A stretch of DNA of 64,000 nucleotides from Halobellus rufus (lineage in GTDB: Archaea > Halobacteriota > Halobacteria > Halobacteriales > Haloferacaceae), in NCBI RefSeq assembly GCF_000739575.1, contig NZ_BBJO01000024.1, positions 91,090 through 155,089 of the forward strand, read 5' to 3'. Position 1 is the stretch's first letter, and every line of letters starts with the position of its first letter. The notes beneath the pieces were generated by a model. That model searched no databases and was not told the origin of the DNA. It worked only from the letters and a program-made list of their open reading frames with translations. Position numbers and translations under genes: made by a program. Positions 26,743 to 35,125 of the stretch are shown here, in pieces.

Positions 26743-26946
26743 TCACTCTGGACCGTGGGGTTCCTCCAATAGATCTGAGAACAATTCGGGATCTTGCCAG
26801 GTCAGGCTCTCAAGCGCGACCGCATCGAGATGGATTTTCGAGTCCTTCTTTGGCGCTGCTATCTCGAGTCGTTCACCTGCGTTGGTCTGCACTTTTCGGA
26901 CGGTGACGACGGCGAACTCGTTCGCGATGCGAATTTCTTCGTCCAT
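26743..26946 (-). CDS. small unknown protein within dioxygenase cluster (67 aa)
   Basis: 67 aa, ATG at 26946. Beta-rich N-terminus (RIANEFAVVTVRKVQTNAG, then RLEIAAPK) and acidic C-terminus (WQDPELFSDLLEEP). It lies between the dioxygenase beta gene (24 bp away) and the extradiol gene, same strand, so probably co-transcribed. It has none of the Cys motifs of a ferredoxin. It may be a small accessory subunit of the dioxygenase; I know no function for it. Confidence 0.65.
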   Translation of the reverse strand: MDEEIRIANEFAVVTVRKVQTNAGERLEIAAPKKDSKIHLDAVALESLTWQDPELFSDLLEEPHGPE

Positions 26947-26970
26947 TGTAGATATCGATAATATCCCCTT

Positions 26971-27483
26971 CTACAAAAATATAGAGAGGGATCCCACATC
27001 GAGGACCGTGGTATCCAGCAGTACTCGGCGACTCGCGAGCTTTAGAGAGCCGTCGACGCGCCGCAGAACGTCGTGTCGCTCCCCGGCAATCAGGTCGGGG
27101 TCGGGTGAATTGCCGTGCGTGCGGTAGACGAGTAGATTGCTCTTTACTGGTACGTCGTCCCCATCCACCCCCTCGACTCGGACGTTACTCACGAATCGGC
27201 GCGTTCGAGACGGCGGGTCTTCGGACCAAGCGTGGTCCGTCTCGAATCGGTTGACTCGCGCATTCAACGACGCCCTGTCTTCCTGGTAGTGAAAAGAGTT
27301 CTCGCTAAATTCCCTTTCGCTCCCTGCTTCGACTGTGACTCGTCGTGGGACGAGGTACTCCACGTCGTCGGTGAGCATATCGATCCAGGTGGTCAGATGT
27401 CTATCGTCGAGTACTTCTGCTTCGCGGTTTAGGAATTGAACACAGTCGTGTCTAAGATCCCTAATCTTCTCGTCAGTTGTCAT
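26971..27483 (-). CDS. aromatic-ring-hydroxylating dioxygenase, beta subunit
   Basis: 170 aa, SnoaL/NTF2-like fold of ring-hydroxylating dioxygenase small subunits: CVQFLNREAEVLDDRHLTTW at the N-terminus, DDVEYLVPRRV, the conserved stretch with HYQEDRASLNARVNRF, SRTRRFVSNVRV, and the closing KLASRRVLLD. It holds the alpha subunits in an alpha3beta3 hexamer and is not catalytic. Its start lies 11 bp inside the alpha gene, so the two are translationally coupled. Confidence 0.9.
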   Translation of the reverse strand: MTTDEKIRDLRHDCVQFLNREAEVLDDRHLTTWIDMLTDDVEYLVPRRVTVEAGSEREFSENSFHYQEDRASLNARVNRFETDHAWSEDPPSRTRRFVSNVRVEGVDGDDVPVKSNLLVYRTHGNSPDPDLIAGERHDVLRRVDGSLKLASRRVLLDTTVLDVGSLSIFL

Positions 27484-28819
27484 CGTTCTCAGCCTCCGTC
27501 ATTGCGTCTGCCCAGCTCCCGTAGAACGTTCGGATTGTATCCTCGACGAGATTAGTATCGTAAACGCGTCCTGGACCGGGCCACTCGTCGTCGTCCATAA
27601 CCCTCGCGTCGCCAGCTTCCAGACCTTGCTGGAAATTTGCCTTGACTTTCTCGGCGAACGTCCCATTCGCACTTGTCGCCATACCCCGCCAACCGACCGC
27701 GTCGTCCTGGTCGAAGTTCCCGGAGGCGCTAAACGTGCTGACCGCGACCTTGTAGGCGCGTCGCTTGTACTCCTCCGAGGCCTCGGTCGGGGCTAGAACC
27801 CAATTCCATACCTCGGTCTGGCCTGGACCCGTTGGGTTCCACTTCCGGATGAGGAAGAACGTCGCCGGGTCGCTTTCGGCCGCGTCCTTGAGCGCGATAT
27901 GAAGGAACGACATATTCGGAAACGCAGTGCCGTCCTGAATGATTGAACGTTTCGCGATGTTGTACTGGTCATCGCTCAATCGGGCGTCGTCGATGTAAGT
28001 CTGGACCTCGTCGGGATAGCCGAAGAAAATCGGCTTGTCTTCTTCGGCCAACCGAAGCGTCATCGCGTGTCCGTCGACGTGGGAGATGTCGTGATGGTGG
28101 CTACCACCCGCTGCACCGAGGTTTTCAGTGAGTCCGACCTCGAACACCGAACTGTGGGTCGACTGCGTGTGATAGCTGTCGCCGGAGAAGTTCTCGGCAC
28201 CGGACTTCCAATCGAAGTCGGTGACCCAGCGCTGGGGTTCTCCGAGAACCTCCATACCGCCCTCGGTCAACTTCAGGTGCATATCGAGGTACCAGGTGAA
28301 GTCACCGAGGTGCTCTTCAAGTGACGGCCCGTTATCTGCGAGTGATGCGAAAACGAGCCCTTCGTAGCTCTCCACACGGGGTGCTTCGTGGAGTCCCCAA
28401 TCGTCGGGATCGAGGTCCGGATATGCCTTGTCCTTCTGGGGTAGGCCAACGAGGTCGCCGCTGTTGTCGTAGGTCCAGCTGTGGTACGGGCACCGGAAGT
28501 GGGTCGTATTCCCCTGCTCCGCCCGGCAGACCTCCGTCCCGCGGTGCCGACAGGAGTTGTACATCACGTGAATGTCACCGGCCTCGTCGCGGGCAAATAT
28601 GAACGTATTGTTCCCGATAGGCCGGAGGAAGTAATCGCCCGGAGCGCTCAGTTCGGACTCACATCCGACAAAGACCCAAGCAGTCCCGAAGATCCTCTCA
28701 AGCTCGGCTTCGTGGAGAGCGCGGTCGTTGTACACCTCCAACGGGAGGAGGCCGGTCTCGTCCATCTTTCGGACGTTACTTACTAGCTTGTCGACTTGTG
28801 ACTGCTTAGCACCGCTCAT
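27473..28819 (-). CDS. aromatic-ring-hydroxylating dioxygenase, Rieske alpha subunit
   Basis: 448 aa, matching NahAc/BphA-type large subunits. The N-terminal Rieske domain binds [2Fe-2S] through Cys90, His92 (CRHRGTEVC), Cys110 and His113 (CPYHSW). The catalytic domain has the mononuclear iron site: His217 and His222 in GDSYHTQSTH, with Asp372/373 in FDQDDAVGW as the third ligand, and the bridging Asp214. It adds O2 to an aromatic ring to give a cis-dihydrodiol, using electrons from a reductase and usually a ferredoxin, neither encoded nearby. A TATA-like tract (ATATTTATTA) lies ~35 bp upstream. Substrate unknown. Confidence 0.94.
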   Translation of the reverse strand: MSGAKQSQVDKLVSNVRKMDETGLLPLEVYNDRALHEAELERIFGTAWVFVGCESELSAPGDYFLRPIGNNTFIFARDEAGDIHVMYNSCRHRGTEVCRAEQGNTTHFRCPYHSWTYDNSGDLVGLPQKDKAYPDLDPDDWGLHEAPRVESYEGLVFASLADNGPSLEEHLGDFTWYLDMHLKLTEGGMEVLGEPQRWVTDFDWKSGAENFSGDSYHTQSTHSSVFEVGLTENLGAAGGSHHHDISHVDGHAMTLRLAEEDKPIFFGYPDEVQTYIDDARLSDDQYNIAKRSIIQDGTAFPNMSFLHIALKDAAESDPATFFLIRKWNPTGPGQTEVWNWVLAPTEASEEYKRRAYKVAVSTFSASGNFDQDDAVGWRGMATSANGTFAEKVKANFQQGLEAGDARVMDDDEWPGPGRVYDTNLVEDTIRTFYGSWADAMTEAENDDN

Positions 28820-28872
28820 AACCTACTCCAATAAACCAGAATTACAGTAATAAATATTCCGACGACTAAATC

Positions 28873-29574
28873 TCAGTCTGTCACTTGTGCAGCCAGATGC
28901 TCCCAAACGCGGTCCAACACGAGGTCGCTCAAGAGGACGTCGTCGACCATCGTCCGGACCGACTCAACCGGTCCGGTGTAGTACGTCGGCTCGCCAAAGA
29001 GTTCCATCTGGTACTGATATCGGGCGTTCAGCACGAAGTATGTCGTAGCCGTAACCACTTCGCGAAGGTCGAAACCAATGACGTTCGCCCCGTGGCCAGC
29101 AACGAACTGGGCCCGATGGTCACCCAGGTTCTCCGCCAACCGCTCTCCTTCGGCTTCGGTTACGACGAGCCGCCCGCCCTCCGTGTCAAAGTCGCTAAAC
29201 GTTGGAACTCCGTCAGCAAAGAGCGCGGCCATATGAAATACTGGTTTGTACTCGATATCGAGGGCGGTGAAGGGCATAATTTCGTCAGCATGGTGGTGAA
29301 CGATAGCATTCACATCATCGCGTTCCCGGTAGATGGATCGGTGAATGACCGTTTCCCCGTACGGACGAACATCCGCGTTTAACACCTCACCGTCGAAATT
29401 CATCGTGACGATATCGTCTTCAGTGACGAGAGCGGGACTCCGAGCACGCGAAATAAGCAACTTGTCACCGTCCGGATGACGACAGCTGATATGGCCGAAA
29501 ATCCTGAATATCCCCTCGTTCGCCAACATCCTATTCGCCAGTACGAGTGCTTCACGGAGATCTGCTACTCCCAT
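28873..29574 (-). CDS. class II aldolase/adducin family protein, candidate decarboxylase
   Basis: 233 aa from ATG 29574 (a TTG 33 bp upstream is weaker). Family motifs: GIFRIFGHISCR near the start, the metal site with Glu74 (PYGETVIHRSIY) and His93/His95 (VNAIVHHHAD), and GHGANVIG near residue 157. Class II aldolase-like proteins include L-fuculose-phosphate aldolase and the 3,4-dihydroxyphthalate decarboxylase PhtC. Next to a ring-hydroxylating dioxygenase, the decarboxylase role is more likely: removing CO2 from a dihydroxylated aromatic acid. That is inference from context. Confidence 0.82.
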   Translation of the reverse strand: MGVADLREALVLANRMLANEGIFRIFGHISCRHPDGDKLLISRARSPALVTEDDIVTMNFDGEVLNADVRPYGETVIHRSIYRERDDVNAIVHHHADEIMPFTALDIEYKPVFHMAALFADGVPTFSDFDTEGGRLVVTEAEGERLAENLGDHRAQFVAGHGANVIGFDLREVVTATTYFVLNARYQYQMELFGEPTYYTGPVESVRTMVDDVLLSDLVLDRVWEHLAAQVTD

Positions 29575-29699
29575 TACCAACTGATGTATTCGCTTGCCGG
29601 TTATCAATTGTGGGGTAGGCTCCGGCGGACCGGTGTCTCACCGTCGGTCGGCAAGCGTTTGCAAGAGGATTTATGACTCCCTGCCGGCATCGTAGTCAT

Positions 29700-30626
29700 A
29701 TGGCTGCCGAACGTTCCCTACGATTCAGTATCACACCGTTTAACTACACTAGACAGTTCTACTACGCCTTGGAGAAAGGTATCGTCCGACCGGAAGGCGT
29801 TTCTGTCGACGTGGTTCATAAACACTCTCCTCAGAAGGACCAGGCGATAGTGTGTGGCGACGTTGACGCCACAACGATGTCACTAGGAAAATACGTCATC
29901 ACCAAATCCATTAGCCACACGGACGTGTTTCCCAACGACCCGAGCGTCGTCGGCGCCGGACTTTCCTACCGACAGGGAAGCGGGCTGTTCGCCCCCTCGG
30001 ACTCAAACATCGCCGGCCCCACCGACCTCGAGGGCGTTCGCCTCGGGATCCACGACCAGTCCGGCGCTATGACGTTCCACAAAGCGATCCTGGACCACCA
30101 TTTCGACGTCGACGTTGACGCCATCGACTGGGTCGTCGACACGCACCAGAACTTGTCCAAGGCGTTCGAGTCGAGAGAGGTTGACGTAGTCGAACGCGTT
30201 GGTGACTGGTACTGGGACTACCTCGACGACCCGAACGTCGAACTGCTCTACGACCTCGCGGACGGATGGCACAAACTCGAAGGTGCCTACCCGCTCATTC
30301 ACCTTATCGTCTTAGATCGCCGGTTCTGCGAAGAGAATCCGTCGACTGTCGATGCATTCCTTCAGGCGCTCCGGGACTCCCGTGATTACCGAGACAACTA
30401 TTACGAAGACGTGCTGTCGGCGCTTCGGGGAGACAGCAGAAAGGGGGAGAGCGAACAGAGCATCGAACGACTCCAGCGTATCACGAAAACGGCGACGCTA
30501 CCAGTCACACTCGACGAGTCGGCGAAGGCGAACATCCGAGCGTGGATGGACTACGCGGTCGAGTATGGCGTGCTCGCCGAGGCCATCACGGATGATCGAC
30601 TCTTCCCAGAGTGGGCGGACGAATGA
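29700..30626 (+). CDS. 4,5-dihydroxyphthalate decarboxylase-like / NMT1-fold protein
   Basis: 308 aa from ATG 29700; a TATA-like TTTATGAC about 27 bp upstream supports a leaderless start there rather than at 29673. The fold is that of periplasmic binding proteins (LRFSITPFNY, DATTMSLGKYVITKS, GVRLGIHDQSGAMTFHKAIL, DWVVDTHQNL). There is no signal peptide, so it is cytoplasmic, as in the Pht5 decarboxylase family, which uses this fold for 4,5-dihydroxyphthalate. It is divergent from the class II aldolase gene. An alternative is a substrate-binding protein of an ABC transporter, but no permease or signal sequence is present. Confidence 0.72.
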   Translation: MAAERSLRFSITPFNYTRQFYYALEKGIVRPEGVSVDVVHKHSPQKDQAIVCGDVDATTMSLGKYVITKSISHTDVFPNDPSVVGAGLSYRQGSGLFAPSDSNIAGPTDLEGVRLGIHDQSGAMTFHKAILDHHFDVDVDAIDWVVDTHQNLSKAFESREVDVVERVGDWYWDYLDDPNVELLYDLADGWHKLEGAYPLIHLIVLDRRFCEENPSTVDAFLQALRDSRDYRDNYYEDVLSALRGDSRKGESEQSIERLQRITKTATLPVTLDESAKANIRAWMDYAVEYGVLAEAITDDRLFPEWADE

Positions 30627-30725
30627 GGGGATTGATGCGATGGCTCCCCCGCCGCACCGGCGGTCGCAATTTACTCGTCACCCTCAACCGCGTAAGCCTA
30701 GTGCAAACCGACTGATTTGGTATCT

Positions 30726-31610
30726 ATGGTCCAATATCTCGCAATAGCATTTACACTGGTTAGCGCCCTCGGTATCGCGGCCTACAGTCTCTTCATCCGC
30801 ATCGGGACTTCCAAGAGCGATGGGACAGTCAACGACGCCCTGGTCGTAATCCTATTGTCGAATTTCGTCATCGTCGCCCCGGCGACGGTGTTTCTCCACC
30901 ACTCCGTGACGGTCACACCGGTTGGTATAGCGGCCTTCGTTGGAGCCGGACTGGTCGCAACTATACTGGGGCGGATTAGCTACTACAAGGGGATCGAACT
31001 CGCTGGCTCCAGCCGGACAGAACCGCTGAAAGCGACGCAATTGGTCTACGCGACCGTCATACCGGTGATCGTGCTCGGGGAGGTACTCTCTGTACTCCAA
31101 GTCGCCGGCATTCTCGCGATCATCCTCGGTGTCGTCGCCATCTCGCTTGAGAGTCAGTCCGAGAATGTCTCGTCACTGGCCAGTGCAAAAACGGGGATCC
31201 TATTCGGACTCGCATCGGGACTGTTCTACGGTCTAGAACCGACGCTCGCCAAGATCGGGATCGCGGAGAATGTCCCCATTCTGGTCGGAATCACTATCAA
31301 GACGGTCACTGCGCTAGTATTGTTCGTGACGTACCTTCGACTGAGCGGATGGAGTTTCACCGCCCGCTCGTCGAGCAGCTGGTTTTTCATCGCAGCAGGC
31401 GCGGCGAACACCGTGTTCCTCGTGAGTTATTACGCCGCACTTGAGAGAGCGCCCGTCACCATTGTCTATCCCATCCTCCAGACGAGTCCGCTGTTTATCA
31501 TCGGCCTTTCGCTACTGTTCGTGCCGTCTAACCTGGAGCGAATAACCTGGAAACTGGTACTCGGTTCGGTGATAATAGTCGCCGGCACTGTGATCGTCAT
31601 TATCGCCTAA
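30726..31610 (+). CDS. EamA/DMT-family transporter
   Basis: 294 aa with about ten TM helices in two EamA repeats: the first ends with GILAIILGVVAISLE, the second begins SAKTGILFGLASGLFYGLEP and ends with LVLGSVIIVAGTVIVI. ATG at 30726 fits the family N-terminus; TTG at 30717 is the alternative. Such carriers export or import small metabolites. It follows the decarboxylase-like gene by ~100 bp on the same strand and could move a pathway intermediate. Substrate unknown. Confidence 0.88.
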   Translation: MVQYLAIAFTLVSALGIAAYSLFIRIGTSKSDGTVNDALVVILLSNFVIVAPATVFLHHSVTVTPVGIAAFVGAGLVATILGRISYYKGIELAGSSRTEPLKATQLVYATVIPVIVLGEVLSVLQVAGILAIILGVVAISLESQSENVSSLASAKTGILFGLASGLFYGLEPTLAKIGIAENVPILVGITIKTVTALVLFVTYLRLSGWSFTARSSSSWFFIAAGAANTVFLVSYYAALERAPVTIVYPILQTSPLFIIGLSLLFVPSNLERITWKLVLGSVIIVAGTVIVIIA

Positions 31611-31643
31611 ACAGCAGTGGAGGAATATCGGGGGAGACAGTTA

Positions 31644-32624
31644 CTAGCCGTCGATATCCTCGACGAGCCTGGCCCACTGTCGGCCCGATTCACGGGCACC
31701 TTCGAGAAATCGCTTCGGCGTAACGTGGTACGGTGGACGAGTGGGACCCGCTTCGAGGTAGCCAGCGGCGTTCATCCGGATCTTCTCCAGGGATATGGTG
31801 TGCCGACGAAAATCCTGCATATCCTTGGGGAAAAATGGCTCGTACGTCGCTTCGATGCGATCGGTCAGGTCCCTGGCAGCCTCGATTTCACCCCCGAGTA
31901 GCAAGTTTCGGAGTCGAACGACTGGCTTCGGACCACACGCGACGCTACTGGACCAGCATGCAGTTGCCTGATCTGGGAACCACTTGTTCGCCAAGAACCA
32001 ATCCTTTTCGATAGTCATCATCTGGATACGGCCGTCAGCGGCGTCCACACAGTCCCGGTAGGCAGCGTCGATAGTCCCGTACTTCGCCGCGGCAACCTGT
32101 GGGATCTCGGCGAGTGCCTCCCAGTAGTCAGGGGTCAGCGTGTTCTTGAACGCACTTGGGTTGTGATAGACTACGATCCCGAGTTCTGGGACTTTCTCCG
32201 CGACATCCCGATAGAACTGGATCGTCGCCTCGAAGGAGAGCTCGCACCACATCGGTCGCCCGAGCATAATTCCGTCAGCGCCGATATCACGAGCGAACTT
32301 CGCCCGGTCGATCGTGTCACGCGTGTTCAGCGTCGTCGGACCCGCGACGACTGGGACATCGCTGTCGACAGCTTCGACGACAGTCCGGGTGAATTCTTGC
32401 CACTCTGTATTGGTGAGTGTGGCTGCCTCACCGAACGTCCCGTTGATCATAAGCGCGTCGAGGCCATCGTCTACCAGCGCGCGCGCGGCTCGTGCCGCCT
32501 CCTCGTGATCAACAGTGTCTGATGCGTCCGGCTGGTCGGCGTCCGGCGTCGCTGGTGTTGGCATAATACCGAATACGCCACGGACGTCTTCGTAAGTCAG
32601 TCGTAGCTCACTCGCATTCGACAT
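31644..32624 (-). CDS. DapA-family hydratase-aldolase (NahE/PhdJ-like)
   Basis: 326 aa, longer than DapA and matching the trans-o-hydroxybenzylidenepyruvate hydratase-aldolase branch of the family. Schiff-base Lys181 lies in AAAKYGT, Tyr153 in VVYHNPS, and the substrate loop reads NGTFGEAATLT. These enzymes split an aryl-ylidene-pyruvate into an aromatic aldehyde and pyruvate, the step after ring cleavage in naphthalene and phenanthrene breakdown. The aldehyde dehydrogenase at 39503 would be the next step. It lies downstream of tctC on the same strand. The sugar-acid (KdgD-type) branch is the main alternative. Confidence 0.82.
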   Translation of the reverse strand: MSNASELRLTYEDVRGVFGIMPTPATPDADQPDASDTVDHEEAARAARALVDDGLDALMINGTFGEAATLTNTEWQEFTRTVVEAVDSDVPVVAGPTTLNTRDTIDRAKFARDIGADGIMLGRPMWCELSFEATIQFYRDVAEKVPELGIVVYHNPSAFKNTLTPDYWEALAEIPQVAAAKYGTIDAAYRDCVDAADGRIQMMTIEKDWFLANKWFPDQATACWSSSVACGPKPVVRLRNLLLGGEIEAARDLTDRIEATYEPFFPKDMQDFRRHTISLEKIRMNAAGYLEAGPTRPPYHVTPKRFLEGARESGRQWARLVEDIDG

Positions 32625-32733
32625 AGCTAACCATTCTCAAAGACGTGTAATAACAATTGTGTTCAGCGGAGACCTGGTTACCGTGATCAAGACTACAGAC
32701 GCACTCTAGAGATACAGATCGACTCGACGGCGG

Positions 32734-33834
32734 TTACCCCCCAAAGCTGTCCTTGATGATCGTATTGAGCGGATCGGTCGTGAACTCCTCTCGAATGCTG
32801 TCGAGTCGGTCGTTGACTACCTCGGATCCGACTGCCGGTTCGAATGCTGGCCGTTTCGCCTCCTTCAGATCACCGAGGAACTCGTCGTTGTTCACCACGC
32901 TCTCGAAGGCGTCTTTTTGCTTTTCGAGAATGCCCTCCGGAACGCCAGGCGGACCGGTGACGAACCGGCCTAATTTGGTTAGATCCGATACTCGTTCAAT
33001 GTTGTCGGCGTCGATGTCCGACAGGAAGAGGTTGCCGGATACGCCGGCGCCTTCTATGTACTCTCTCACCATTTCGTTGTCCGATAGGACGCTGTGCAGG
33101 CCGACGCTTTCTAGCGAGAGGACGACCTTCATTACTGCCGGAAGTGGGAGGAACGAGCCACCTACTTCACCACGCTCCATTCCGGCGACAATATCCGCGC
33201 CGCTGTCATAGTGGACTATATTTAAGTCCTCGGACTGGAACGCCCCAGTCAGTTCACCCAGCAAGACCAAACCGAGGTGGGGTTGCGACCCCTGCCCTGC
33301 CGTGGCCCAAGTGATGTCAGGAGCTTGTTCTGCGAGGTCGCTCCACGAATCGACCTCGAGGGAATTGGCGACCGCGATGCCGGCCGGTGGCTGCGTTAGC
33401 AGCCCGACGTGGCTCATATCAGTCGGCGCCCCGGAGAACCGATCCGCGATATCGAACGCGACCAGACCAACGTCGTTCAACATCGTCAAGGTGTAACCGT
33501 CCGCGTCAGCCTTGTACGCGCTGTTGGCTCCAAGAACGCCACCCCCACCCGGCTTATTCTCGACCTTCACGGATACGCCGAGTTCCTCCTCAAAGTACGG
33601 GGCAGCCGACCGGATGTAAGTATCGTATCCCCCGCCAGAGGACCCGGGAGCAATGAAGGATATCTCTTCGGTCGGATACTCGATTTCGGTATCAGTCGGT
33701 GAGTCCGACGAATCATCCGCTGGAGAGGATTCCCCACCGCCGGCGTTCTGGCCGCTGCAACCGGCGATACCGACGAGGGCACTTCCGGTGATACCAGCTT
33801 TCGCTACAAAGCACCGCCTGCTATGATCTACCAT
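32734..33834 (-). CDS. tctC: tripartite tricarboxylate transporter substrate-binding lipoprotein
   Basis: 366 aa. The N-terminus has a twin-arginine signal (SRRCFVAKAG) and a lipobox ending at Cys26 (GIAGCSG), so it is a Tat-exported lipoprotein on the outer face, followed by an acidic Ser/Asp linker. The mature part is a TctC/Bug receptor (ISFIAPGSSGGGYDTYIR, NKPGGGGVLGA, TWATAGQGSQPHLGL). Relatives bind carboxylates, including terephthalate and phthalate. A TATA-rich tract (33857-33872) lies ~25 bp upstream, so it has its own promoter even though an insertion sequence now separates it from tctBA. Confidence 0.93.
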   Translation of the reverse strand: MVDHSRRCFVAKAGITGSALVGIAGCSGQNAGGGESSPADDSSDSPTDTEIEYPTEEISFIAPGSSGGGYDTYIRSAAPYFEEELGVSVKVENKPGGGGVLGANSAYKADADGYTLTMLNDVGLVAFDIADRFSGAPTDMSHVGLLTQPPAGIAVANSLEVDSWSDLAEQAPDITWATAGQGSQPHLGLVLLGELTGAFQSEDLNIVHYDSGADIVAGMERGEVGGSFLPLPAVMKVVLSLESVGLHSVLSDNEMVREYIEGAGVSGNLFLSDIDADNIERVSDLTKLGRFVTGPPGVPEGILEKQKDAFESVVNNDEFLGDLKEAKRPAFEPAVGSEVVNDRLDSIREEFTTDPLNTIIKDSFGG

Positions 33835-33884
33835 AGTCGTTCTGAGATACTTGGATGAAATATATATATCTATGGGTTAGAACG

Positions 33885-34536
33885 GGCACTGTTCAGATAA
33901 GATCGAAAAGTGAGGCGGTTGTAGTTCGTTGGTGCCTATGCAAGAACCAAACCGCCTCATCGAGTGTAGTGACTTCCCGGAATTAGAGTTTGTGGAGCGA
34001 GAGGCGACACCCGAGCCGGCGATGAAGCTGGGTATCCAACTGCATTTGTCTGGATTATCGCTGTCGGATACCGACTCTGTATTAGAAAGCGTGGGTGCCG
34101 AACGTGGTCGAACCGCTGTTCACAACTGGGTGCAAAAGGCAGGATTACAGCCGACAGACGGACAGAATCCGGATTACGTCGCGGTTGATGAAACCGTAAT
34201 CCGGGTGAATAACCAACGCTACTGGCTGTTTGCCGCAGTCGATCCCGACACAGATCGCCTGCTGCACGTGCGACTCTTCCCGACCAGAACCACGGCGTTG
34301 ACCGAAATGTTTCTGGTCGATGGCGCACCCTGGCTGCAGGCGGCCTGCCATCGTCACTCGCTCCGATTCCAACACGTCACCCACGGGAATCGGAATGCCG
34401 TCGAACCCTCCTTCAAAGAACTCAAGCGCCGAACTGAGGCGTTTGCCATCCATTTCAGACACGCTGAGCCGAACACAGCTGAAACGTGGATCCAAGCATT
34501 CGTCGTCTGCTTCAATCAGCCAATCTGAACAGTGCC
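33885..34536 (+). mobile_element. IS6-like insertion sequence, copy A (internally deleted)
   Basis: 652 bp between inverted ends GGCACTGTTCAGA (33885-) and TCTGAACAGTGCC (-34536). Flanking 8-mers (TTAGAACG and GAGGGGGG) differ, so no target duplication. Its transposase has an in-frame deletion. It forms, with copy B in opposite orientation, a bracket around uspA between tctC and tctA. Confidence 0.85.
33929..34528 (+). pseudogene. IS6-family transposase with in-frame deletion
   Basis: 199 aa against ~215-220 for intact relatives. HTH region LSLSDTDSVLESVGAERGRTA and first Asp in YVAVDETVIRV are present, as are NRNAVEPSFKELKRRT with the Glu and the end VVCFNQPI. Comparison with copy B shows that about 14-15 residues between TEMFL and the (V/A)DGAPWL motif are missing, the strand before the second catalytic Asp. 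The frame is open but the enzyme is probably inactive. Confidence 0.75.
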
Positions 34537-34651
34537 GAGGGGGGAATGCACACACTTATGACGAAAAGCGGGGGAGAACCAGATCAACTGACATCGAGGT
34601 AGATTCTCGACAACGAGAGTCTGGATTGGCGACCTATTCAGTCCCCCTTGG

Positions 34652-35077
34652 CTACGCTATTACGGTAAGGACAGGACGATCTGCGTTGAGAAGAATTGAC
34701 TGTGTTACGCTCCCGAAGAGCGCTTTCCCCGTGGGAGACCGTCGTTGACCACCGACCACGATATATCTTGCATCGAGATCCTCCGCATATTGGTTCACCT
34801 CAGTTTGCGCGTCTCCTACCCGGCCAATTGCTTCGTACGCTATCTCGATGTCCTCCGCGGCTTCGTTGGCGTGCTCGGCGGCGAACTGCTGAATTCTATC
34901 CATATCGACAGGCCGGTTTTTCTTTTCGAGACTGGTCGCTTCGATCTCTAGGAACTCGTTTTTGGATAATACGTGAATGATGTGCAGCGGTTCGTCAAAC
35001 GCCTCCGCTAGCATACCGGCTTCCGTCACGACGTGCTTTGCACGGTCTGAGCGGTCTACCGCAGCAATAATGACCAT
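34652..35077 (-). CDS. UspA-family universal stress protein
   Basis: 141 aa, a single Usp domain: MVIIAAVDRSDRAKHVVTEA at the start and the ATP-binding motif GGQRRSPTGKALFGSVTQSIL near the end (G-2X-G-9X-G-S pattern), then VLTVIA. In haloarchaea small Usp genes often accompany secondary carboxylate transporters, so it may belong to the tct cluster rather than being cargo of the two IS6 copies that bracket it. Intact. Confidence 0.92.
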   Translation of the reverse strand: MVIIAAVDRSDRAKHVVTEAGMLAEAFDEPLHIIHVLSKNEFLEIEATSLEKKNRPVDMDRIQQFAAEHANEAAEDIEIAYEAIGRVGDAQTEVNQYAEDLDARYIVVGGQRRSPTGKALFGSVTQSILLNADRPVLTVIA

Positions 35078-35125
35078 ACTAGTCCCCTAACCATCGGCAA
35101 CAATAAGTGTTATAGCTTTTTTTGG

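Noticed and set aside
29673..30626. ABC-transporter substrate-binding lipoprotein
   Set aside because: The fold fits, but there is no signal peptide or lipobox and no ABC permease or ATPase gene nearby; a cytoplasmic Pht5-like role fits better.
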